This document shows, piece after piece, positions 1 through 4,223 of a DNA stretch of 6,181 bases (the stretch's first letter is position 1; the number at the start of each line of letters is the position of its first letter). Where the stretch lies: assembly GCA_020052545.1 (NCBI GenBank), contig JAGVOV010000069.1, positions 1 through 6,181 of the forward strand. Reading direction: 5' to 3'. The notes below the pieces were generated by a model. That model ran no database searches. It saw nothing but the letters and a program-made list of their open reading frames with translations, and was not told where the DNA came from. This DNA is from an archaeon. Lineage in GTDB: Archaea > Nanobdellota > Nanobdellia > Woesearchaeales > JAGVOV01. Both the position numbers and the translations under genes were made by a program.

Positions 1-106
1 CATGAAGCTCCCTTGCTATTTTAGAAAAGTACCATGTGTGCCACATAGAGGCGCCTAAAAGGTCGAATGGCCTTGAAAGATAAAAGATCCATTTTCTAAG
101 TATCAT
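1..106 (-). CDS. Partial unidentified gene, N-terminal 35 codons, coupled to the winged-helix gene
   Basis: Seen: on the minus strand an ATG at 106-104 overlaps the TGA stop of the preceding winged-helix gene in the sequence ATGA, a classic coupling overlap. The frame then stays open for 35 codons to the window edge. It begins MILRKWIFYLSRPFDLL and continues through an aromatic-rich stretch (MWHTWYF) to SKIARELH. No separate Shine-Dalgarno site is visible, so translation would depend on termination of the upstream gene. I do not recognise the family. The SKIAREL segment looks a little like the start of a helix-turn-helix, but that is weak. A run of 35 open codons alone could occur by chance; the ATGA overlap and same-strand arrangement are what make it credible. 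Confidence 0.5.
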   Translation of the reverse strand, partial: MILRKWIFYLSRPFDLLGASMWHTWYFSKIARELH

Positions 107-579
107 GCGAATTCTGCAAGCTGCTTCTGGTTTATGTTCAGCACATCAAGCTTCGCCTGCAGCTCTCTGAATTGGCTTTCGACAACCAAAAAGACGCGGT
201 TATTTATGTAGCGTTTCAATATAGGGACGCCTTTCGCAATAAGATTGCCGATAGCATACTGCACAGCAGCTTCAGAAAGCTCGGTCCTCTTAGATATGTC
301 AAGATAGCATACTGGCTTCTCTGTTGCATACAAGGCAAGAAAAACCTGTTTCTCCTCGCTTGACAGGAAAGATGCTTGCTGTTTAATTTGTTTTTCGAAC
401 ATCAAGAAAAGCTCATCAATCCTTTCATTGAGCTTCTCAAGCTTCGAATGGATGTCAGAGAAATGGTCATTGAAGCTCTGTATCTCCTGAGTGTTCTCGT
501 TGATGCACGCAAGATGCTCATCGAATTCTGATTTTATTGCCTTGAACGCTGTCTTTATCTTAGATTCCATCTGTATCAT
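103..579 (-). CDS. Coiled-coil / winged helix-turn-helix DNA-binding protein
   Basis: Probable transcriptional regulator. Taking the ATG at 579 as start gives 158 residues. Residues about 4-70 are highly charged with heptad-like leucines and isoleucines (for example IHSKLEKLNERIDELF), predicting a coiled coil that could dimerise the protein. Residues about 73-135 form a winged helix-turn-helix: SSEEKQVFLALY, then LDISKRTELSEAAVQYAIGN as the HTH, then a wing strand NNRVFLVV. The C-terminal 20 residues are again helical. Start choice is uncertain. A GTG at 597 would add six residues, but that GTG lies inside GGGGTGAT (600-593), which itself matches the archaeal Shine-Dalgarno sequence. The ATG at 579 sits 13 nt after it, longer than usual. 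Target genes are unknown; it may regulate its own divergent promoter region or the coupled downstream gene. Confidence 0.78.
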   Translation of the reverse strand: MIQMESKIKTAFKAIKSEFDEHLACINENTQEIQSFNDHFSDIHSKLEKLNERIDELFLMFEKQIKQQASFLSSEEKQVFLALYATEKPVCYLDISKRTELSEAAVQYAIGNLIAKGVPILKRYINNRVFLVVESQFRELQAKLDVLNINQKQLAEFA

Positions 580-591
580 GTCGTTGATCAA

Positions 592-641
592 AATCACCCC
601 AAATGTCGACGATAATCCGTCTTAACTGATCCCCCCAAATG
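592..641. repeat. Pair of direct repeats in the upstream region of the winged-helix gene
   Basis: Two 14-bp copies lie at 592-605 and 628-641 in the same orientation. They share CCCCAAATG exactly and match at 12 of 14 positions. They start 36 bp apart, about three and a half helical turns. On the minus strand each reads CATTTGGGG(G/T)GAT, and the copy nearer the gene doubles as its only Shine-Dalgarno-like sequence. They could be operator half-sites for the adjacent winged-helix protein, or a duplicated ribosome-binding segment. The sequence does not decide between these. Confidence 0.4.
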
Positions 642-664
642 AAGATTTAAGCTAATCAAAGTGA

Positions 665-672
665 TTTAAATA
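665..672 (+). promoter_or_regulatory. TATA box for the DUF2238 gene
   Basis: TTTAAATA preceded by an A-rich AAGTGA segment that could act as BRE. By the roughly 30-nt offset seen elsewhere in this window, transcription would start near 695, giving a leader of about 48 nt with a Shine-Dalgarno site. TTTAAAT is nearly palindromic, so the same box could also serve the minus-strand winged-helix gene; CTTAAATC at 650-643 is another candidate for that direction. Confidence 0.45.
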
Positions 673-730
673 CCTTTGCCAATACTTTGGAATACTTTAC
701 CATACCGCAAGGAATAAATAGAGGGGAAAA

Positions 731-736
731 AAGGAG
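731..736 (+). promoter_or_regulatory. Ribosome-binding site of the DUF2238 gene
   Basis: AAGGAG lies 6 nt before the ATG at 743. This supports that start codon and shows that the gene uses a leadered mRNA, unlike several of its neighbours. Confidence 0.7.
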
Positions 737-742
737 CAGTAT

Positions 743-1447
743 ATGAAACTCCACTATGACCATGAGCATTACCCGAAATATTGCCTCGGAATCCTTGCTC
801 TTGTATGGATAATCTGCGCAATAAAGCCATGGGACACTTTCGACTGGATGCTTGAGAATGTCCTTACCATAATTTTTGTTGGCCTGCTGATATGGAGCCA
901 CAAGAAGTTCAAGCTCTCAAATCTTTCATACACGCTAATAACGATTTTCTTGATATTGCACACGATAGGCAGCCATTACACTTATGCAAAAATGCCGTTG
1001 CTTGACTGGCTTTGGCCGCTTATCGGAGCGACGCGAAACCAATATGACAGGATCGTGCATTTCTCCTTCGGCCTGCTGCTTGCATATCCAATAAGGGAAG
1101 TTTTCCTGAGGATAGCTGATGTGAAAGGGTTCTGGGGTTATTATCTTCCTTTTGACGTGACGGCCTCATTCTCTGCGATCTACGAGATCATAGAATTTCT
1201 GACAGCTGCTGCTGTGAGCCCTGAACTTGGCTCTGCCTATCTCGGGAGCCAGGGAGATGAATGGGACGCGCAGAAAGACATGCTGATGGCGATAACAGGA
1301 GCTTTCATAGCGATGTGCGTCACGGCATCTGTGAACTGGCGCATCGACAGGAAGTTCGGGAAAGAGATGTCGGACAGCTTTGATGTCAAGGGAAAGAAGC
1401 CGTTGGGCGAAGAAAAGATCGAAAGCCTGCTGAATGGGAAAAATTAA
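743..1447 (+). CDS. DUF2238 (YjdF-like) integral membrane protein
   Basis: A 234-residue polytopic membrane protein of the DUF2238/YjdF family, which as far as I know has no established function. Hydrophobic segments are at about 13-29, 38-52, 61-79, 105-121, 132-156 and 180-199. The diagnostic conserved positions are present: YDRIVHFSFG (101-110) followed by LLLAYPIREV, YYLPFDVTASFSAIYEIIEF (133-152), and SPELGSAYLGSQGDEWDAQKDM ending at 180 (its core is GDEWDAQKDM). The conserved acidic residues, His and Arg at membrane borders hint at a binding or catalytic site, but that is inference. The last 35 residues are charged and probably cytoplasmic. Length is within the family's usual range, so the gene looks intact. 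It has a good Shine-Dalgarno site and converges on the next gene with a 4-bp overlap. Confidence 0.88.
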   Translation: MKLHYDHEHYPKYCLGILALVWIICAIKPWDTFDWMLENVLTIIFVGLLIWSHKKFKLSNLSYTLITIFLILHTIGSHYTYAKMPLLDWLWPLIGATRNQYDRIVHFSFGLLLAYPIREVFLRIADVKGFWGYYLPFDVTASFSAIYEIIEFLTAAAVSPELGSAYLGSQGDEWDAQKDMLMAITGAFIAMCVTASVNWRIDRKFGKEMSDSFDVKGKKPLGEEKIESLLNGKN

Positions 1448-1713
1448 CCGAAGACTTCTTTTATCATCAATTCTCTTTTCTTCAAAGGGATTGGCTGGGA
1501 ATTCACTATGGCAAAAACCTTGTTGAGCTCTTTTTCGAGATCTCTCATCCTTTTGACAGTGATGTTCTCCTCACAAGCCACAGGAGTTATGCCGAAGATG
1601 TTGCCGCCCGCAGTCATCATATCCTTTGTAGCGTGAAATGCCTCGTCCCTCTCCATGCACATCGTGACATAGCAGCTGTCTTCCGGATGCCTGTAAGCCA
1701 TTATTCCTGCCAT
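1444..1713 (-). CDS. Hypothetical 89-residue protein
   Basis: I do not recognise this protein. It is methionine-rich (8 of 89) with three cysteines (14, 19 and 47). Its N-terminal half contains HPEDSCYVTMCMERDEAFHA, which looks like alternating strand and helix. Its C-terminal half is charged and helical (VKRMRDLEKELNKVF ... KKRELMIKEVFG). There is no signal peptide or membrane segment. A clear TATA box lies 29 nt upstream of the ATG at 1713 and there is no Shine-Dalgarno site, so a leaderless mRNA starting at or next to that ATG is expected. This promoter supports the gene being real. A second in-frame ATG at codon 5 (1701) is an alternative. Its stop codon overlaps that of the convergent DUF2238 gene. 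It is divergent from the DoxX gene. Confidence 0.65.
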   Translation of the reverse strand: MAGIMAYRHPEDSCYVTMCMERDEAFHATKDMMTAGGNIFGITPVACEENITVKRMRDLEKELNKVFAIVNSQPIPLKKRELMIKEVFG

Positions 1714-1734
1714 AAGTGGAAGAACGCTGCACGC

Positions 1735-1742
1735 TTTAAAAA
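1735..1742 (-). promoter_or_regulatory. TATA box for the 89-residue gene (leaderless)
   Basis: On the minus strand this reads TTTTTAAA within AAATTTTTAAAGCG. Its first base is 29 nt before the ATG at 1713, placing the transcription start at about the start codon. The core is the same as the divergent DoxX promoter (TTTTTAAAGC in both). Confidence 0.6.
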
Positions 1743-1785
1743 TTTGACTGCCGTTTTTTTCCTTTCCTAAGAGATGGCAGAAAAG

Positions 1786-1793
1786 TTTTTAAA
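1786..1793 (+). promoter_or_regulatory. TATA box for the DoxX gene
   Basis: TTTTTAAA within AAGTTTTTAAAGCC, with AGAAAAG just upstream as a possible BRE. A start of transcription near 1816 would give a leader of about 23 nt that contains the GGGGTGG ribosome-binding site at 1828-1834. A run of seven T at 1754-1760 lies between this promoter and the divergent one. Confidence 0.6.
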
Positions 1794-1838
1794 GCCGTCT
1801 TCATTATGCAATGCTAACAAAACCATCGGGGTGGTATG

Positions 1839-2252
1839 ATGCTAGGAAAATTGCTTAAAGGATGGGATGGATATGCGACAGTGCCTTTGCGTTTTGCAGT
1901 CGGTCTGGGATTTATTGCGCACGGCCTCGGGAAGTTCGGCAGCTCTCCTGGCCTCGATGGCTTCACAGGTATGCTGACTGGCCTCGGTGTTCCGGCGCCA
2001 AGCTTCTTCGCGTTTTTAGTTGCCTTGATTGAACTGGTAGGCGGTGCATTCGTCTTGCTTGGCCTGTTCACAAGATATTCAAGCGCATCGCTCGCAGTAG
2101 TGATTGTATTTGCCATAGTGCTTGTCAAGATATCTAAGGGATTCATGGCTGTGTGGGAACCTGACTTGCTATATCTTGCAGGCGCATTAAGTCTTGTTTT
2201 CACAGGCGCAGGCAACTGGAGCATCGATGAAGCTCTTGGATGGGATTATTAA
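1839..2252 (+). CDS. DoxX family membrane protein
   Basis: A small DoxX-family integral membrane protein, 137 residues from the ATG at 1839. DoxX-family proteins have been linked to quinone-related redox chemistry and oxidative stress in some organisms; the role here is unknown. Four hydrophobic segments are visible at about 13-30, 56-78, 81-98 and 108-124. Family hallmarks are RFAVGLGFIAHGLGKF near the first helix, LVALIELVGGAFVLLGLFTRYSS across helix 2 and the start of helix 3 (in parts: IELVGGAFVLLGLFTR), and LAGALSLVFTGAGNWSID at the C terminus. Start choice: two ATGs are adjacent (1836 and 1839). The Shine-Dalgarno-like GGGGTGG (1828-1834) is only 1 nt from the first but 4 nt from the second, so the second is preferred. 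A hairpin plus T-run overlaps the stop codon, suggesting a single-gene transcript. Confidence 0.88.
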   Translation: MLGKLLKGWDGYATVPLRFAVGLGFIAHGLGKFGSSPGLDGFTGMLTGLGVPAPSFFAFLVALIELVGGAFVLLGLFTRYSSASLAVVIVFAIVLVKISKGFMAVWEPDLLYLAGALSLVFTGAGNWSIDEALGWDY

Positions 2253-2264
2253 TCCCTCTTTTTT
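2242..2264 (+). terminator. Hairpin plus T-run terminator of the DoxX gene
   Basis: A perfect inverted repeat GGGATTA-T-TAATCCC (2242-2256) is followed by TC and six T (2259-2264). As RNA it could form GGGAU/AUCCC with a 5-nt loop. It includes the last two sense codons and the TAA stop. Archaeal termination depends mainly on the T-run; the hairpin is a bonus rather than proof. Confidence 0.6.
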
Positions 2265-2272
2265 ATTCATAA

Positions 2273-2283
2273 TTAATATAAAC
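2273..2283 (+). promoter_or_regulatory. TATA box for the METTL5-like gene (leaderless)
   Basis: TTAATATAAAC lies 30-33 nt before the ATG at 2306, depending on which 8 bases are taken as the box. The bases just before the ATG (CTTTCCTTC) contain no Shine-Dalgarno match, consistent with a leaderless mRNA. Confidence 0.5.
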
Positions 2284-2305
2284 AACGCAGCTGATTCTTT
2301 CCTTC

Positions 2306-2944
2306 ATGGAAAAGTTGTCGAAATCTGGCCTGGCAATAGCGTTGTCGAGGCTCAAGACTTTTGAGGACGCGGACCATGAGAAAGAGCAGTATGCGACAGA
2401 TTCTGAGATAGCTGCCGAGATACTCTGGAATGCTTTTATGGCCAACGATCTCCAGGAAAAAGAGATAGCAGACTTAGGCTGCGGCACCGGCATCCTTGGC
2501 ATCGGGGCTTTATTGCTGGGCGCCAAGATGGTGTATTTTGTCGATATCGATGGAAAAGCTTTGGACATACTACGCGAGAACCTTGACAGCATAGAGAAAG
2601 AGACAGGAAAATTCGCCAATTTTGAGATACGGCAGGAGAGCATGATACAGTTCAGCAAGAAAGTCGACTTGGTTCTGCAGAATCCTCCTTTTGGGACAAG
2701 GGTGAAGCACGCCGATCGCGAGTTTCTAGAACACGCCTTCAAGATGGCTGACCGCGTCTATAGTTTCCACAAGACCGAGACAAGGGACTTCATAACAGAT
2801 TTTTCAAGGCAGAAAGGCTTCAGCATAACGAATTATTTTGAGTTCTCCTTCCCTTTGAAACAGACAATGAATTTTCATGACAAAAGGCTGTACAGGATCA
2901 ATGTCTGCTGTTTCAGATTGGAGAAACAAGTCATTGCAGAGTGA
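2306..2944 (+). CDS. METTL5-like SAM-dependent RNA N6-adenine methyltransferase
   Basis: A 212-residue class I methyltransferase of the METTL5/COG2263 type. In eukaryotes METTL5, with TRMT112, makes m6A in the decoding-region helix of 18S rRNA; an archaeal homologue acting on 16S rRNA is the natural inference. Visible motifs are EQYATDSEIAAEIL (27-40, matching the QYxT region of METTL5), SAM-binding motif I DLGCGTGILGIGA (56-68), an acidic motif II at FVDID (78-82), and catalytic motif IV NPPFGTR (126-132), the signature of N6-adenine methylases of this subfamily. A METTL5-like YSFHK follows at 152-156. The length is that of a single-domain METTL5, with no fused RNA-binding domain. A Trm112-like partner is not in this window. 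It has its own promoter and sits just ahead of rpoL, in an information-processing neighbourhood. Confidence 0.88.
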   Translation: MEKLSKSGLAIALSRLKTFEDADHEKEQYATDSEIAAEILWNAFMANDLQEKEIADLGCGTGILGIGALLLGAKMVYFVDIDGKALDILRENLDSIEKETGKFANFEIRQESMIQFSKKVDLVLQNPPFGTRVKHADREFLEHAFKMADRVYSFHKTETRDFITDFSRQKGFSITNYFEFSFPLKQTMNFHDKRLYRINVCCFRLEKQVIAE

Positions 2945-2949
2945 TTTTT

Positions 2950-3019
2950 CTCAATCCCAAGTACGTTCTGCTGCTTGCCAGTGCTCATTGCCGACGCATT
3001 TAGCGTACTTAGGCTTGAG
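2950..3019. repeat. 70-bp imperfect inverted-repeat element
   Basis: Two 16-base arms, 2950-2965 (CTCAATCCCAAGTACG) and 3004-3019 (CGTACTTAGGCTTGAG), pair at 14 of 16 positions around a 38-nt centre. Innermost pairing is a perfect 7 bp. A competing small hairpin ACGC-ATTTA-GCGT (2994-3006) uses part of the right arm. GATTT occurs near both outer ends (2943-2947 and 3020-3024). The element lies between the stop of the methylase gene and the rpoL TATA box. It has no recognisable tRNA, C/D-box or H/ACA features and is not coding. It might be a terminator, a small structured RNA, a protein-binding site or a remnant of a small transposable repeat. Confidence 0.55.
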
Positions 3020-3058
3020 GATTTAAGTCGTTTCTTCCAGTATTAAACCACACAAACA

Positions 3059-3066
3059 TTTATAAA
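3059..3066 (+). promoter_or_regulatory. TATA box for rpoL (leaderless)
   Basis: TTTATAAA, first base 30 nt before the ATG at 3089, with CACAAACA upstream as possible BRE. No Shine-Dalgarno match precedes the ATG, so the mRNA should begin at or very near the start codon. The core TTTATAAAGCAA is identical to that of the ribosomal L1 promoter at 4129. Confidence 0.7.
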
Positions 3067-3088
3067 GCAACATTTCATCCCAGACAGC

Positions 3089-3364
3089 ATGGAAATAAAA
3101 GTCATCGAGGAAAGCCCGAAAAAGCTCATCTTTGAGGTCAAGGGTGTAGGACACAGCTTCTGCAACGCATTGAAGGACGAATTGAACAATGACAAGCACG
3201 TCGAAGCGGCAGCCTACAGGGTTGATCATCCTCTCGTCGGCATCCCAAGGCTGATTGTCGAGACTGACGGCGAAAGCCCGAGAGATGTCCTCGCTTCTGC
3301 CGCAAAAAGGCTCATGAAGCTCAACGAAAAGGCAGCTGAGCTGTTCAAATCTGAATTGAAGTAA
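3089..3364 (+). CDS. rpoL: DNA-directed RNA polymerase subunit L (Rpo11)
   Basis: A 91-residue archaeal RNA polymerase subunit L, homologue of eukaryotic RPB11/AC19 and of part of bacterial alpha. It pairs with subunit D (Rpo3) to form the assembly platform for the large subunits. The dimerisation-fold signature is clear: GHSFCNALKDEL (21-32) after the first strands, then AAYRVDHPLVGIPRLIVET (41-59), and a C-terminal amphipathic helix DVLASAAKRLMKLNEKAAEL (66-85). Length is normal for the family. The start is set by the TATA box 30 nt upstream and by the N-terminal MEIKVIEE, which matches the family's usual beginning. The gene is probably transcribed alone, because another TATA box lies directly after its stop codon. 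Confidence 0.95.
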   Translation: MEIKVIEESPKKLIFEVKGVGHSFCNALKDELNNDKHVEAAAYRVDHPLVGIPRLIVETDGESPRDVLASAAKRLMKLNEKAAELFKSELK

Positions 3365-3366
3365 AT

Positions 3367-3374
3367 TATTAATA
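3367..3374 (+). promoter_or_regulatory. TATA box for the transglutaminase-like gene (leaderless)
   Basis: TATTAATA within AAATTATTAATAG, immediately after the rpoL stop codon. Its first base is 30 nt before the ATG at 3397, the same spacing as for rpoL. No Shine-Dalgarno sequence precedes that ATG. This favours 3397 over an upstream in-frame TTG at 3379, which would lie ahead of the predicted transcription start. Confidence 0.5.
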
Positions 3375-3396
3375 GCCTTTGTTCTTGTTCATTCTC

Positions 3397-4083
3397 ATGA
3401 AAGAAGAGGATCTGCTGAAAGAGGCCAAAGAGATAGAGAAGGAGATTGAGAGAGACAAGGAAGAGATAAGCCTTCTCAAGAGCCCATGGTTCTATGCTGT
3501 TGCCGTGCTGATCGTGCTTGTCTTCGTGCTCGCGATATTTCCGCCTTACTCGATCAGGGCAGACCCTGAGCCGAGGAACATCCCGAAGCTCGCAGACTTA
3601 AATTTAAAATTTGACGATGCTGCATATAATCACACGCTCAACAGGCGCGATGATATCCTGTCTTTCCTGCAGCCCTCTGACCCTGTTGTCAAGCAGACAG
3701 CCGATTCAATTGTTTTGAAGTCATGCAGCGAAAGCAACACATGCTATGCTAAAGCGATCTTCTATTTTGTCCGCGACAATTTCCAGTACATCTCAGACCC
3801 GCCGAATGACTATGTGAAAGGCCCTCGCGAGACATTGAAGCAGCCTTCGGGCGACTGCGATGACAACGCCGTGCTGCTGGCAAACCTTCTTGAAGCTGTC
3901 GGGATAAGGACAAGGTTTGTGTTCATCCCCCAGCATGTCTTTGTGCAGGCCTATATTGAAGATGCAAAGTCACGTTACAAGGAGAAAGACGGCTGGATAA
4001 GCCTTGATGCGACATGCAAGAACTGCAATTTCGCCGATATTCCTGCAGGAAACAGGGCCTTCAAATGGGAATATGTGGATTAA
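3397..4083 (+). CDS. Membrane-anchored transglutaminase-like (papain-fold) protein
   Basis: A 228-residue protein with a cytoplasmic charged coiled-coil segment (about 3-28), one transmembrane helix (about 31-50, starting at WFYAVAVLIV), and a presumably external transglutaminase-like domain (about 95-225). The Cys-His-Asp triad typical of this fold is visible: Cys154 in GDCDDNAVLLANLL, His180 in PQHVFVQAY, and Asp204 in WISLDATC. Such domains are often proteases or peptide-crosslinking enzymes; the substrate is unknown. Two cysteine pairs, 110/116 and 207/210 (CKNC), could form disulfides outside the cell or bind a metal. The topology (charged N terminus inside) is inference. The gene has its own promoter and no evident functional tie to rpoL or to the ribosomal operon that follows. 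Confidence 0.82.
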   Translation: MKEEDLLKEAKEIEKEIERDKEEISLLKSPWFYAVAVLIVLVFVLAIFPPYSIRADPEPRNIPKLADLNLKFDDAAYNHTLNRRDDILSFLQPSDPVVKQTADSIVLKSCSESNTCYAKAIFYFVRDNFQYISDPPNDYVKGPRETLKQPSGDCDDNAVLLANLLEAVGIRTRFVFIPQHVFVQAYIEDAKSRYKEKDGWISLDATCKNCNFADIPAGNRAFKWEYVD

Positions 4084-4112
4084 AACCATCATCATACTCG
4101 ACTTCGTCTCGT

Positions 4113-4129
4113 AGCTTTTTGCAAAAGCT
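4113..4129. repeat. Inverted repeat next to the L1 promoter
   Basis: AGCTTTT-TGC-AAAAGCT is a perfect 7-bp inverted repeat with a 3-nt spacer. It touches the L1 TATA box, which itself lies in a 12-bp palindrome GCTTTATAAAGC (4127-4138). It could be a terminator for the upstream transglutaminase-like gene (a run of five T at 4116-4120) or a protein-binding site over the BRE/TATA region. Confidence 0.45.
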
Positions 4130-4136
4130 TTATAAA
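4129..4136 (+). promoter_or_regulatory. TATA box of the L1-L10-L12 operon
   Basis: TTTATAAA preceded by GCAAAAGC, a good BRE-like stretch. With a 30-nt offset, transcription would begin near 4159, leaving a leader of about 65 nt before the L1 start codon, by far the longest in the window. Confidence 0.7.
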
Positions 4137-4160
4137 GCAAATTAATCTCCCAGTCTCTAT

Positions 4161-4216
4161 ACCCAAAGACTAACCTAGGGCTTGGCCCTTCTCACAAAGG
4201 CTAGTAGGGTGGAGAT
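4161..4216 (+). promoter_or_regulatory. Foldable leader of the L1 operon, candidate L1 autoregulatory site
   Basis: Hand folding gives three nested helices. ACCC 4161-4164 pairs with GGGU 4207-4210. ACUAACCU 4169-4176 pairs with AGGCUAGU 4198-4205 (7 pairs, one A-C mismatch). AGGGC 4177-4181 pairs with GCCCU 4185-4189 around UUG. The first two helices are separated by an asymmetric loop (AAAG against A). The outer helix takes part of the Shine-Dalgarno region GGTGGAGAT (4208-4216). If transcription starts slightly earlier, UCUC 4154-4157 could also pair with GAGA 4212-4215. In some archaea L1 represses its own mRNA through a structured site; binding here is inferred, and I could not match the exact L1 recognition motif. 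Confidence 0.45.
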
Positions 4217-4223
4217 AATTACA

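Noticed and set aside
34..46. Small hairpin ATGTG-TGC-CACAT
   Set aside because: Only 5 bp, no T-run after it on either strand, and it lies within the open frame of the partial left-edge gene.
1814..2224. A 136-residue open frame on the minus strand opposite the DoxX gene
   Set aside because: Its composition (rich in Pro, Thr, Ser, Asn) is what a reversed membrane-protein gene gives, and the plus strand is a clear DoxX protein with promoter and terminator.
2263..2742. A 159-residue open frame on the minus strand opposite the methylase
   Set aside because: Ser- and Phe-rich shadow; the plus-strand frame has all methyltransferase motifs.
2943..3024. GATTT near both ends of the 2950-3019 inverted repeat as a target-site duplication
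   Set aside because: The left copy is separated from the arm by two bases, and a 5-mer match in AT-rich sequence is easily due to chance. Kept only as a note.
2945..3088. tRNA, C/D-box or H/ACA RNA in the methylase-rpoL gap
   Set aside because: No tRNA cloverleaf or TTC loop, no RTGATGA/CTGA pair, and no ACA box at a suitable distance on either strand.
3379..3396. Extension of the transglutaminase-like protein from a TTG at 3379
   Set aside because: It lies upstream of the transcription start predicted from the TATA box and adds only MFLFIL, with no ribosome-binding site.
4182..4223. N-terminal extension of L1 from a TTG at 4182
   Set aside because: The stretch forms one strand of the leader hairpin, has no ribosome-binding site, and the ATG at 4224 has a good one and matches the usual L1 N terminus.
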